Source of the DNA: a virus
Length of the DNA: 64,000 nucleotides
Virus record (IMG/VR): IMGVR_UViG_3300021963_007290
Location: 38,867-102,866 of that record
Strand: one strand, 5' to 3'
Part shown: piece after piece, positions 15,601 through 22,200 of the stretch
How positions within the stretch are numbered: position 1 is the stretch's first letter
Layout of the letters: each line of letters starts with the position of its first letter
The notes under the pieces: generated by a model
What the model was told of the DNA's origin: nothing
Seen by the model: only the letters and a program-made list of their open reading frames with translations
The model's database searches: none
Program-made: the position numbers and the translations under genes

Positions 15601-16254
15601 GCTGTAGAAAAGGGACTTATTCCAAGTGGTGCATTTCTTTTTTCAACCAGATATAAAAGTTGGAATCAACAAACTGGAGGATCTTCAGGATTTGATACAG
15701 CAATTGCCAGAGAAGGAGGAAGAATTGCTTGGAATGGAACTGGATCTCAAGGAAATGCAATTTATGGAGATGCCACTCAATCTGTTATTGTATTGGTTCC
15801 AAAAACAGCAATTAAAGAAAACAAAAAACCAGGAGAAGCAGCAAAACCGGGACAAGCAGCAAAACCGGGACAAGCAGCAAAACCGGGAGGAAAACCAGGA
15901 GCACCAGCAAAACCGGGACAAGCAGCAAAACCGGGAGGAAAACCAAAACAGAATTGGCTGCAATCTGCTGCAAGTAATGTTGCTGGTTTATTGACTGGAA
16001 AGAAAAAATTGGGGGTTATAAAGGCAGAAGGTGGTGGTCAAATAGATTCATCCGGAATTATTGCAAGACCAAAAAGTCCAGACATTGGGAAGTTTGCTTC
16101 TTATGAAGATCCATCTGGACCAGCACCACACATAATTATAGTTCCTTCACCAGCAAAACAATCATCACCCGAAAAACCAAAAGGATCACCTTCGTATTCT
16201 GGAGGTCCCAAGAAATCACCACAACAAGGATATAGTTCACGTAGGAGGTCTTAA
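9613..16254 (+). CDS. Giant tail protein with stacked cell-wall-hydrolase-like domains (2213 aa)
   Basis: The ATG overlaps the previous TGA. Residues 89-90 are Cys-Cys, then a charged coiled-coil-like stretch, then IKRFVMFTLLG (166-176), paralogous to the previous protein. About residues 460-525 form a Gly/Ala-zipper membrane-like segment. Domains then follow. (1) About 858-990: zinc amidase-like, with FLHWTAG (H866), H966 and D987. (2) About 1073-1180: lysozyme/transglycosylase-like, with GEGGYNS (E1081) and AAGRYQI. (3) About 1250-1355: unassigned, with HDHFSFKTR. (4) A tape-measure-like motif, LHDNEFVIDKDTV. (5) About 1530-1615: M15 peptidase-like, with H1571, D1578 and H1608. (6) About 1725-1845: transglycosylase-like, with E1733, GRYQMG and HNQGMGG. 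(7) About 1905-2035: cysteine-peptidase-like, with C1925. Low-complexity PSGGG and AAKPGQ linkers separate some domains. It likely helps the tail cross the cyanobacterial wall. Domain names are by motif only. Confidence 0.7.
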   Translation: MITAIVRAGSAISKGSKLLPRSAAASKPVLASKSVKLAPSYPKVDAPKRGNGLVKRLPDALDFASSFASAFSDPSGIDTPKQKVKTKNCCDTLVPLVDSISKKLVDIDKLLKDELKFDRKNSDYQRKKKEKGQYKKQEEKLETPKKIKPKAKLSPGVPGISLGERIKRFVMFTLLGWLVDKILPLLPKLVPVFNAVGKVINFGVELFGGLVSGLSKFLEFGIKLTNGLTKSLGFIAGARTEQEFSDFEKKFNRMVDLAILAAMLIGDSGSDLFDGFGKGKGKGGKPSASRPKPGTGGRSKVTTTGGKSAGRFGRIKERFTDPFRQKSKVTTSGGRQTGLGGRIKDLQDKITRPTAKVTTSGGKNTGILGQIGELGNKLKKTVSPTKITGASTKPGLLKGATEGTQKLLASANKSKLVKGASSVFSKIKVPPAVGRAAGPVGTVLFAGVEFAGRKASGQTTSQAAVGTGASVAGGLAGAAGGAKAGALVGAAIGAPFAGVGAAPGAVIGGIIGGILGGLGGSWAASKVADTATGANKAQPKPVAKHNEGGIVKNTLDLKGSLPSWFESANKKKASTKSSIKINLPKKKKAQSEKPGKDIGGYGEITKLFPDPEGKVSGTGSSQGGSAITSAAQKKAGFNVFNPFSWFSKATSGPAAPAQPSQRSSQPNALFALTKASQSLKKIPFVGHLMGASVDIAMGQKPDRDLYQTMADSVLYLGQKAAEGQSKDIQTNIQKLATGGIASIAESSSSITLDSEKVATKTLRDSLAGAIEIGANSALKNVKDEIISANVRGNTSLIPNSTEPNNNSNSTFNENSNFGYDDSEDSSGDGSDGNYDDTPHGQPGGAVKTSSGFNAGKGDKSRKIFLHWTAGPHNTPFSNYHTTFLGNGSAVRYTPYDKDKGTHTGGANTNSVGLSIAAMGGEGTGPNNFGKYPPTSAQVSAMALEAARLAAAWGWDESTIDSNIKTHGEWERFGTSTGILSGKPQRWDLDKLQQSDPANSGGNKLRKMIKGYFKKLKQGTTTDSSTGTTKVTSSGATLREMSLSSAMELTGGTPRTAGGKPGSGGNISESNKKLLSFISKGEGGYNSMNRGGAGDSPGEAKKYLGRNLTEMTVAEVMAHQAAGKLHAAGRYQIIATTMKLAVSRSGVDKQSKFDPATQDRLGLALIYNGQRPKLSAYLNGRSNDINAAMLDFAKEWASVPDPRTGKSFYGGTNASHHSVESVKQALISAKKGGGSRGQDTASGSNTPSGPVQKGQIVQWLHGNPNRKGYDYAGHGTADNAHDHFSFKTRSAAVAGFKALQKSGFKPYEFEGFGKVGKHSPTGGHFGPVGQRPTYDDTTDGTAFDIPWATYGSGPIGPKDYAKSDQAGKIVGAAFHGSEVKKGGLWNLHDNEFVIDKDTVDLFGADFFRAVNAVENKVQLQKVYPTLISRIEESAKGKAYVRPEVSYNENTSSDMSLGSASQSKQTTRDLETFNKEKETNTEESQQKDDEKEDKKKQKVQVTSASHPQTGSGFAIKGVTDGNGRPLILSKGGIKAFGEMMQDSKGAVKGSDVASGKRSPAHNKKVGGVPNSNHLGGNALDIHGTSEPWMRRKGKAYGWVVNDYPGSHGGHFDYKGENADDSGDTFAARSADVVDDSVTDSPPSGGGPSGGGPSGGGPSGGGRSLGGSSPEDGFVDVDSEPSESLVPGAPRPKGGKFSPAAPMAKGAVGVDDKLFKELGASSEDWDIFRNTVAHIESKGAYDIAGGSGGHYDGRYQMGEDAKTDAAKVLGIPNPGHSAADRAAYRSKPELQEKMFAAYTIANHRYLMRNKDYKNASVERKLQILGYAHNQGMGGAEKWLRTGEVGADGFGTKGTKYTDALAANFKARDKAIKDGTYGKDDKDKPSGKDDPGSTGSIAAGDYSIDTKNEFLKSAGTGKLKHGRAGDGLCTSNVLYGLDKLGHTFAPQGTAGDSSNPRGLVSQLVGGSGFTSIPGLGSEQTIESPYGNVKARVVPFKDYQAAVEKGLIPSGAFLFSTRYKSWNQQTGGSSGFDTAIAREGGRIAWNGTGSQGNAIYGDATQSVIVLVPKTAIKENKKPGEAAKPGQAAKPGQAAKPGGKPGAPAKPGQAAKPGGKPKQNWLQSAASNVAGLLTGKKKLGVIKAEGGGQIDSSGIIARPKSPDIGKFASYEDPSGPAPHIIIVPSPAKQSSPEKPKGSPSYSGGPKKSPQQGYSSRRRS

Positions 16255-16255
16255 T

Positions 16256-17611
16256 ATGCCTAATAATATTGCAGCTCAAGGTGGAGAATCTATTATAAGA
16301 AAGTTTGAAATTACTTCAAACTATAGTGAAGAACCAACTGACATTAGTAGTGGAATTACAAATTTATCAATTTTTGAAAGTATTTTTGATAGTACTATAA
16401 GAGTAAGTGCTACTTATAGTGATACGGGATATGGAAATAAAAAAGCAAACAGTGAAGAAACATTTAATAATAGTGCTGGAGAAAAAACAGAATTAGTAAT
16501 AGAAGATGCCTTTGGAAAAAAATTGGATTTTACTGGGGATTATCAACTTAGAACTGCCAAGAATGTTAGAGAGGCATATGGTGGAGCAGATACCACAAAA
16601 ACAACCATTAGGACTTTGTTTTATTCGCAAGAATCAATTACAAATAATTATGTAGAAAAAGATGGACACTATTATAGAGTCAGTAAAAAGTACGAACGAA
16701 AAATATCCGATAACGTTTCTACAATATTAAAAGATGTTTTAAAAACACCCAAGGAAGTAGATGTTGATCCATCAAAAAATGATTACAACTTTTTCGGATG
16801 GAACGAAAAAGTATTTCATAAAATTTATTGGTTAGCAAAAAGAACCGTTCCAGAGGGAGTGGGGGGGCAAGGAATTTTAGCTGGATATTTATTTTATGAA
16901 ACTGCAAAGGGAAGTGAAGGTACTCCAGGAGGATATCATTTCAAATCTATAGATCTTTTATTTTCACAAAGTCCAGTGAGAAAGATGATCTTGACAAATA
17001 CTAATGAAATTCCAGCAGGATATTCAAATAAAATATTAAATCATGTTGAACATACAAGTGTGGATTTAGATTCTCATCTCTTAACTGGGGACTTATTTAA
17101 AAGGAAAATGGAAACATTTAATCCTTTTGATAATAAATTTGATAATAGTGATGATTTTGATTTTCAATCTCAAAATTTAGTGACTAATAATGGAGGAAAG
17201 GAATTTTGGAAAATTGCTTCTGATATGAAAGCACAAGATGTTGTAACAAGTTATAACTCAAAGATGTTTGATACTGGAACTACACCAACTGGATCAACTT
17301 GGGAAGAACAAAAAAAAGAATCGAAGGAAATTAACTTTGATATGACGGAAATCATTCGTCAATCTACCAATAGAATAAATCAAATGTTAACTATTCAAAT
17401 GACTGTGGTAATAGCACTTGATCTTGGAATTCATGCTGGTGATATGATCTTTTTAGATTTTCCAGAAATATCAAATTCTGATACTCAAGAGGTAAGTAAG
17501 AACAAAAGTGGTATATATATGGTAATGGATATACATCATAGAATAACTGCTGAAGCAAATTTCACTTCTATTCAGGTTTGCAGAGATACTATTTACAGAA
17601 AGGGAGGTTAA
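16256..17611 (+). CDS. Baseplate hub protein, gp27-like
   Basis: A 451-residue protein preceded by a strong AGGAGG ribosome-binding site that lies inside the last codons of the previous gene. It begins with QGGESIIRKFEITSN and continues through beta-rich segments such as SGITNLSIFESIFDSTIRVS. The middle carries GYLFYETAKGSEG, then GGYHFKSIDLLFSQ, a pattern seen in hub proteins of the gp27/late-control-D type that form the ring above gp5. The C-terminus has a barrel-like segment (LGIHAGDMIFLDFPEI, then GIYMVMDIHHRI) like the second barrel of such hubs. T4 gp27 is 391 residues. The position just before gp5, with one small gene between, supports a hub role. The precise T4 name is inferred, so no symbol is given. 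Confidence 0.68.
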   Translation: MPNNIAAQGGESIIRKFEITSNYSEEPTDISSGITNLSIFESIFDSTIRVSATYSDTGYGNKKANSEETFNNSAGEKTELVIEDAFGKKLDFTGDYQLRTAKNVREAYGGADTTKTTIRTLFYSQESITNNYVEKDGHYYRVSKKYERKISDNVSTILKDVLKTPKEVDVDPSKNDYNFFGWNEKVFHKIYWLAKRTVPEGVGGQGILAGYLFYETAKGSEGTPGGYHFKSIDLLFSQSPVRKMILTNTNEIPAGYSNKILNHVEHTSVDLDSHLLTGDLFKRKMETFNPFDNKFDNSDDFDFQSQNLVTNNGGKEFWKIASDMKAQDVVTSYNSKMFDTGTTPTGSTWEEQKKESKEINFDMTEIIRQSTNRINQMLTIQMTVVIALDLGIHAGDMIFLDFPEISNSDTQEVSKNKSGIYMVMDIHHRITAEANFTSIQVCRDTIYRKGG

Positions 17612-17614
17612 CCA

Positions 17615-17827
17615 ATGGATAGTATAGAAGACCATATTCAAAAAGATAAAAAAATCTTAGACGATCCAACAACTTCTCCACAAAATCGTAGACATATTGA
17701 AGACGAATTGGAGCAGTTGGAATCATATCATGAAAAACATCCAGAAGATCATCATGATCCATCATCTTTAGAATTGTATTGTGACAAAAACCCAGACGCT
17801 TTAGAGTGTAGAATTTACGAGGATTAA
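17615..17827 (+). CDS. CP12-like small protein
   Basis: A 70-residue acidic protein. The C-terminus reads SLELYCDKNPDALECRIYED, which matches the C-terminal loop of cyanobacterial CP12: two Cys separated by eight residues around N-P, then ECR-[IV]-Y-[DE]-D. CP12 is the redox linker that ties up GAPDH and phosphoribulokinase and so turns off the Calvin cycle. Cyanophages are known to carry CP12 as an auxiliary metabolic gene. The central helix also fits (DELEQLESYHEKHPE in place of the host AWDxVEELxAE segment). The N-terminal Cys pair of canonical CP12 is absent. The gene sits between the gp27-like hub and gp5 with a GGGAGG site overlapping the upstream stop, and its last base is the first of gp5. 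A structural role is not excluded given this setting. Confidence 0.75.
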   Translation: MDSIEDHIQKDKKILDDPTTSPQNRRHIEDELEQLESYHEKHPEDHHDPSSLELYCDKNPDALECRIYED

Positions 17828-20800
17828 TGTCAAAAGGTCAATTACTGTCAAATGACACAAGTGGAATTGAATTAATGTACATGTGGTTTGGTCAAATTGT
17901 TGACGATTCCACATGGAGGGGCAATTCTGCAAAGGAAGATGGATGCCATACATTGAGAACCAGAGATGATTTTCAAGGATATGGGTATAGATATAAAGTA
18001 AGAATTTTTGGAAGAGATATTCCAGATAAAGATGATCCCCAAAAAGGAGTAACTGATGATCAATTGGTAATGGCAGAAGTTGCTATGCCGGTTACTGCTG
18101 GAAGTGGTCAGGCAGGTTCTACTCAAACTCCAAATCTTAGGCAGGGAAATTATGTATTTGGATTTTACAAGGATGGTGTAGACGCTACAGAACCAATCAT
18201 TTTTGGTGTTCTTCCAAATCATGCACAAACAAGATTATTTGGTGGAGATCCTGACAAGGGATTTGTGCCAAGGACTGGATATGTTGGAACAGCAGAATCA
18301 AAACCAGTTTCAAATAAAAATATTTTAGGCGAAGGTCCTGATGGAGGAAATCCAATTAGTGAATCGACAGGATCTAATTATGTTTTAGATGTAAGAGATA
18401 TTGACGTAAGAGACGAACAAAGAAAACATTATGTTCCTAAGACATATGATTGCGATACAAGAGGTGGTGGAAAATTTTCTGCCATTTCAAAAATAATTAA
18501 TGATTTGATGAAGTTTGTAAACAAGGTTAAATCTGCATCAGAAAGTTTTTTTGGAGCAATCTCAGATACAATTAATGGATTACAATCAATAATTGAGGAT
18601 GGTGCATTATTAATAGCTGATCTCATGAAAGGAATGATAGATCAGATGAGAGGGTTTGCCTTAAATCAAATTAATAAGGGATTTTCAGCAGTTCATTCTC
18701 TTTTGCCTCCGAATAAAACTTCATTTACAAATGAAACACTTAGAGTGGCAGTTGATTTATTATTATGTGTTTTTAATAAATTAATCAAAGGTCTTTTTGA
18801 TAGTGTTTTAAAACTACTTACGGATTTAGTCAATAAAGCAGCATCTATAGCTCAATGCGTTGTTGAAAATTTTTTAGGATCTTTACTTGCGGGTATACTT
18901 GGTCCTATTGGTAGTGCATTAGATTCTATTTCTGGACTTGTTGATGGAATATCATCCTCAATATCAGGTGTTCTTAGTGGAATATTCAGTGCATTAGATA
19001 CTATTTTAGGTATTTTAGATCTACTTAATTGTGATGAAAATTTAGATTGTAGTTCTGGTGATGGATGGAGTTTTTGGTATGGGGCAGATTTCCCAACTCC
19101 ATCTCCACCAAACTTTAGTGGTGCTATTCAGGGACTTGCTGAATTTCCGGACATTGGAGAAGCAGTTGCCTCTTGTTTTGACGGTCCACTTGCATCTGGA
19201 CCTCCAAAGGTTAAATTTAATGGAGGTGGTGGAACTGGTGCAACAGGAAATGCAATAATCGGACCAAATGGGGAAATACTTGGAGTAGATATACTTGATG
19301 GTGGAAATGGATATACTTCTTCACCTACCGTAACTCTTGAATCGGATAGTGGGGATGGAAGTGGTGCAGTTTTATATGCGGTATTGCAAGATGATAATAA
19401 TTTCCTTGGAGGACAAGGTGGATCTACAAGTAGAAATCCAACGGATGATGATTTATTGTCAAAACTAAAGAATGGGGGAATATCTAAAACTCCAACAAGT
19501 GTTAAAATAAATTCAAGCGGTCCTTTACTTGTAACAGATTCTGGACAACAAGTTTATGTCGGTGGAACTGGGGGAACAACTTTAACGGCATTTAATTCAA
19601 ATGTCTCTTCCAATTCACCTGGGGTTGTTGTTCCGAGAGGAAACAGATTTACTTACAATCAAGAACCAATAACCTTAAATTTCCTTACTGAAGTTACAGA
19701 ATCTGGAGATGGAAACGAAGTCAATACTAATTTTGGTCTTTTAAAAATTGGAAGTGTTGGTGGAGTTCCGGCAAGAGTTGGTGGAACTGACGGAAACGAA
19801 GTATTTTATGTTGATCCGAATTCAAATTCTTATATCGGAATACGAGTAAATGTTGAAGAACCATTATTTGCAAATATAGATCAACCAATTATTGCTGGTC
19901 CATATAAAGGAACCTTTGAAGGAGTTGGAACATATTCAAATGGATCTTTTGCCGGAACAGGTTTATTTAAAGCAAAAGATTCTGAAGGAAAAGACATAAG
20001 ATTAACTGGAAGATTCAGTGGATTTGATAGTTCTTTATCGGGTTACGGATCTGGAACCTTTACAGGAATTGGTACAATTGAAAACGGAAGGTTTGTTGGT
20101 GATGGAATTTTTATAGCCGATGTTTCAAAAATTATCAATCTTACAGGAAAAACTGTTGATGATGGAAATGGCAATATAACATCTCCAGATGGAACAAAAA
20201 TTATTATTAATCAAGATGGAACTGGATTAGTTACATATTCGGATGGAACTCAAAGATCTGTTGCTGTTTTAAAAGCAAATTCTACAAGTGGATCGGAAGT
20301 TACTTCTGGAAATTCTGGAATATTTGTTACTGTCCCAACTTCAACATCAGGAACTGGTGCTGCAGGAACTGGAACTGGAACTGGAACTGGAGCAACTGGC
20401 GTTAGTGGTGCAGAAATTGGAACGGGAACTGGTGCTACTGGTGCTGGTTCTGGTGGAACAGGAACCACTACTCAACAAGTATTTTCTGGTGGATATGGTG
20501 GAAATCTTATAAAATTGAGTACTGAAACTGGTTCTAATATAATACCAGTGACTACTGAAGATGGTCTTCCAGTCACTATAAATGGCATTCCTGTAGTAGT
20601 AGGTTCAAAAACTGGAATACCATTAGTCATTGGGGCAGATTCTGATAAACCACCAGCATCTGTTGATAGCATTCAACTAACATCAAATGGAAATGCTGTC
20701 AGATCACCAATTAAAGTTGGTGGAGTTTCGGAAGGTGTTATTTCAAAAGGATCTTTTGCCGGTCCAAATGGATCACCAGTTCAAGAGGTAATCGTAATAG

Positions 20801-21486
20801 ATTCTGGAGTTGGTTATTTACAGGCACCGGATGGAACAACATGTGGTTCTGGTGCTAAATTATCACCGGCAGATGGTACAATTATCTTTAATGAAAATAG
20901 TGGTTATAGTGTTTATCCGCCAAATAGTACTATACCAGTTTTAACTGGGGATCTTGCATATCTACCTCCACAAACTATAGCAGAAGTTTATAATTCTGAT
21001 GGAGATTTGTTACAAACACTTACTGGTCAAGGTCAGACAAACCCCGTTGTAATAGAAAATACAGGTTTGATTACAACCCCATCTTATAATATTGAGAAGA
21101 ATAAACCAGATCCAATAAATAGTCCAGTATCTGGTGGATCTTACTTAACTTTATTGACTATCAATGATGTATTAATAGCAAACCCAGGAATTAATTATTC
21201 TCCAGATGATAAAATAACAGTTACCCCAAACAATGGTACTATATTAACTCCAAAATATGATAAATTTGGTAGATTATCTTCTGTAGTAATAGAAAATCCG
21301 GGAATAGGATTTACTGAATTTCCAAATATTAGGGTTCAATCTGTCACTGGAATTAATGGATATATAATACCTATATTTGGAGTGGCAAGACGCGGAACAG
21401 ATGTGGCAGAATTTAGTGATGTAATTCAACCAAATGCACAACTTATCGAAGTTATTGATTGCGTAGGAAAATTTTCAAGGAATTAA
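17827..21486 (+). CDS. 5: Baseplate central hub gp5-like (OB-fold; no lysozyme domain)
   Basis: A 1219-residue protein. Residues about 14-140 form the OB-fold module of gp5: MYMWFGQIVDDSTW, then RYKVRIFGRDIPDKDD, DDQLVMAEVAMPVTAGSG, NLRQGNYVFGFYKDG and EPIIFGVLPN. These segments are typical of cyanophage gp5, which sits at the tip of the tail tube. Residues about 210-405 are strongly helical and hydrophobic (nt 18470-19030). Beyond this are beta-rich repeats of the G-x-GY...P-x-V type, a MORN-like stretch (nt 19900-20135), and a Gly/Thr low-complexity tract from tandem GGAACT units (20347-20475). No lysozyme catalytic motif is seen, unlike T4 gp5; wall cutting may be done by the giant protein at 9613. 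The expected spike is encoded separately by the next gene. It starts on the last base of the CP12-like gene. Confidence 0.85.
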   Translation: MSKGQLLSNDTSGIELMYMWFGQIVDDSTWRGNSAKEDGCHTLRTRDDFQGYGYRYKVRIFGRDIPDKDDPQKGVTDDQLVMAEVAMPVTAGSGQAGSTQTPNLRQGNYVFGFYKDGVDATEPIIFGVLPNHAQTRLFGGDPDKGFVPRTGYVGTAESKPVSNKNILGEGPDGGNPISESTGSNYVLDVRDIDVRDEQRKHYVPKTYDCDTRGGGKFSAISKIINDLMKFVNKVKSASESFFGAISDTINGLQSIIEDGALLIADLMKGMIDQMRGFALNQINKGFSAVHSLLPPNKTSFTNETLRVAVDLLLCVFNKLIKGLFDSVLKLLTDLVNKAASIAQCVVENFLGSLLAGILGPIGSALDSISGLVDGISSSISGVLSGIFSALDTILGILDLLNCDENLDCSSGDGWSFWYGADFPTPSPPNFSGAIQGLAEFPDIGEAVASCFDGPLASGPPKVKFNGGGGTGATGNAIIGPNGEILGVDILDGGNGYTSSPTVTLESDSGDGSGAVLYAVLQDDNNFLGGQGGSTSRNPTDDDLLSKLKNGGISKTPTSVKINSSGPLLVTDSGQQVYVGGTGGTTLTAFNSNVSSNSPGVVVPRGNRFTYNQEPITLNFLTEVTESGDGNEVNTNFGLLKIGSVGGVPARVGGTDGNEVFYVDPNSNSYIGIRVNVEEPLFANIDQPIIAGPYKGTFEGVGTYSNGSFAGTGLFKAKDSEGKDIRLTGRFSGFDSSLSGYGSGTFTGIGTIENGRFVGDGIFIADVSKIINLTGKTVDDGNGNITSPDGTKIIINQDGTGLVTYSDGTQRSVAVLKANSTSGSEVTSGNSGIFVTVPTSTSGTGAAGTGTGTGTGATGVSGAEIGTGTGATGAGSGGTGTTTQQVFSGGYGGNLIKLSTETGSNIIPVTTEDGLPVTINGIPVVVGSKTGIPLVIGADSDKPPASVDSIQLTSNGNAVRSPIKVGGVSEGVISKGSFAGPNGSPVQEVIVIDSGVGYLQAPDGTTCGSGAKLSPADGTIIFNENSGYSVYPPNSTIPVLTGDLAYLPPQTIAEVYNSDGDLLQTLTGQGQTNPVVIENTGLITTPSYNIEKNKPDPINSPVSGGSYLTLLTINDVLIANPGINYSPDDKITVTPNNGTILTPKYDKFGRLSSVVIENPGIGFTEFPNIRVQSVTGINGYIIPIFGVARRGTDVAEFSDVIQPNAQLIEVIDCVGKFSRN

Positions 21487-21489
21487 AAT

Positions 21490-22173
21490 ATGGCGATAGA
21501 TATTGCAAGTCAAAAAAGAAGACCTTCTTCAGGGGCAAAGTGCAATCCTGAGCATGTTGTTTATGGAACTAAAGATGGGCAAATAGAATTTGGAAAACTT
21601 CATTACGGGTCAAGTTCTTCATTAGAATCTGATGTAACTTCTGGCGTTTATTTGCAGGCATATGATTCAAGACATTATATGTCCATGGACATTGATGGAG
21701 TCAGAAAAGGATGGACATCTTTTAGATCTCCTGGACCTCATCAAATATGGTGTGCATCTGATGATGCAGGAACTCCAAACGCAAGCGTAACATCTGGCAA
21801 TTGGCCCGGAGCAGGGTTTTTTCTTTTAGCAGAAAATGGTGATATAATTATTCGTGCTCCTAAAGGTAGAATTCGTATGTCCGCAATGGACATAGATATA
21901 AGAGCAGAAGGTCCAGATTTGACAAAGGGTTCTATAAACATTGATTCAAATGAATCCGTAAATATTAAAACTGGAAAATTTGATGTTAAGGCAAATAAAG
22001 GTCTTACCATGTTTACTCCGAGAAATTTGGAATTAGCAACAAATACTTCTCTAAATTTTGTTGCTAATTTTACTTGTGGATTGACAGCAGCAACTCAATA
22101 TAAACCAGATAAAGAAAATTTAGTTACAGTTTTAACATATCCGATGAAAAGTAATTATACTCCCTTTGGTTAA
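21490..22173 (+). CDS. Spike-like virion protein (gp5 C-terminal / VgrG-needle type)
   Basis: A 227-residue protein following gp5 by three bases. The second half reads as short regular strands rich in alternating I/G/D: NGDIIIRAPKGRIRMSAMDI, then SINIDSNESVNIKTGKFDV and GLTMFTPRNLELATNTSL. Regular 'G-x-I-x-I-x-A' strands are how triple-stranded beta-prism spikes look (T4 gp5 C-terminal helix; VgrG needle region). The N-terminal part has a conserved-looking segment with YLQAYDSRHYMSMDIDG and SFRSPGPHQIWCASD. I infer it forms the membrane-piercing tip attached to the gp5 trimer, so that gp5 of T4 corresponds to two genes here. A general structural protein is the alternative. Confidence 0.62.
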   Translation: MAIDIASQKRRPSSGAKCNPEHVVYGTKDGQIEFGKLHYGSSSSLESDVTSGVYLQAYDSRHYMSMDIDGVRKGWTSFRSPGPHQIWCASDDAGTPNASVTSGNWPGAGFFLLAENGDIIIRAPKGRIRMSAMDIDIRAEGPDLTKGSINIDSNESVNIKTGKFDVKANKGLTMFTPRNLELATNTSLNFVANFTCGLTAATQYKPDKENLVTVLTYPMKSNYTPFG

Positions 22174-22200
22174 TACATATTATAATCTATTATTTAAATT

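Noticed and set aside
20347-20475. GGAACT tandem units as a possible replication or recombination site
   Set aside because: In frame inside gp5 and coding for a Gly/Thr linker; a low-complexity coding tract explains it.
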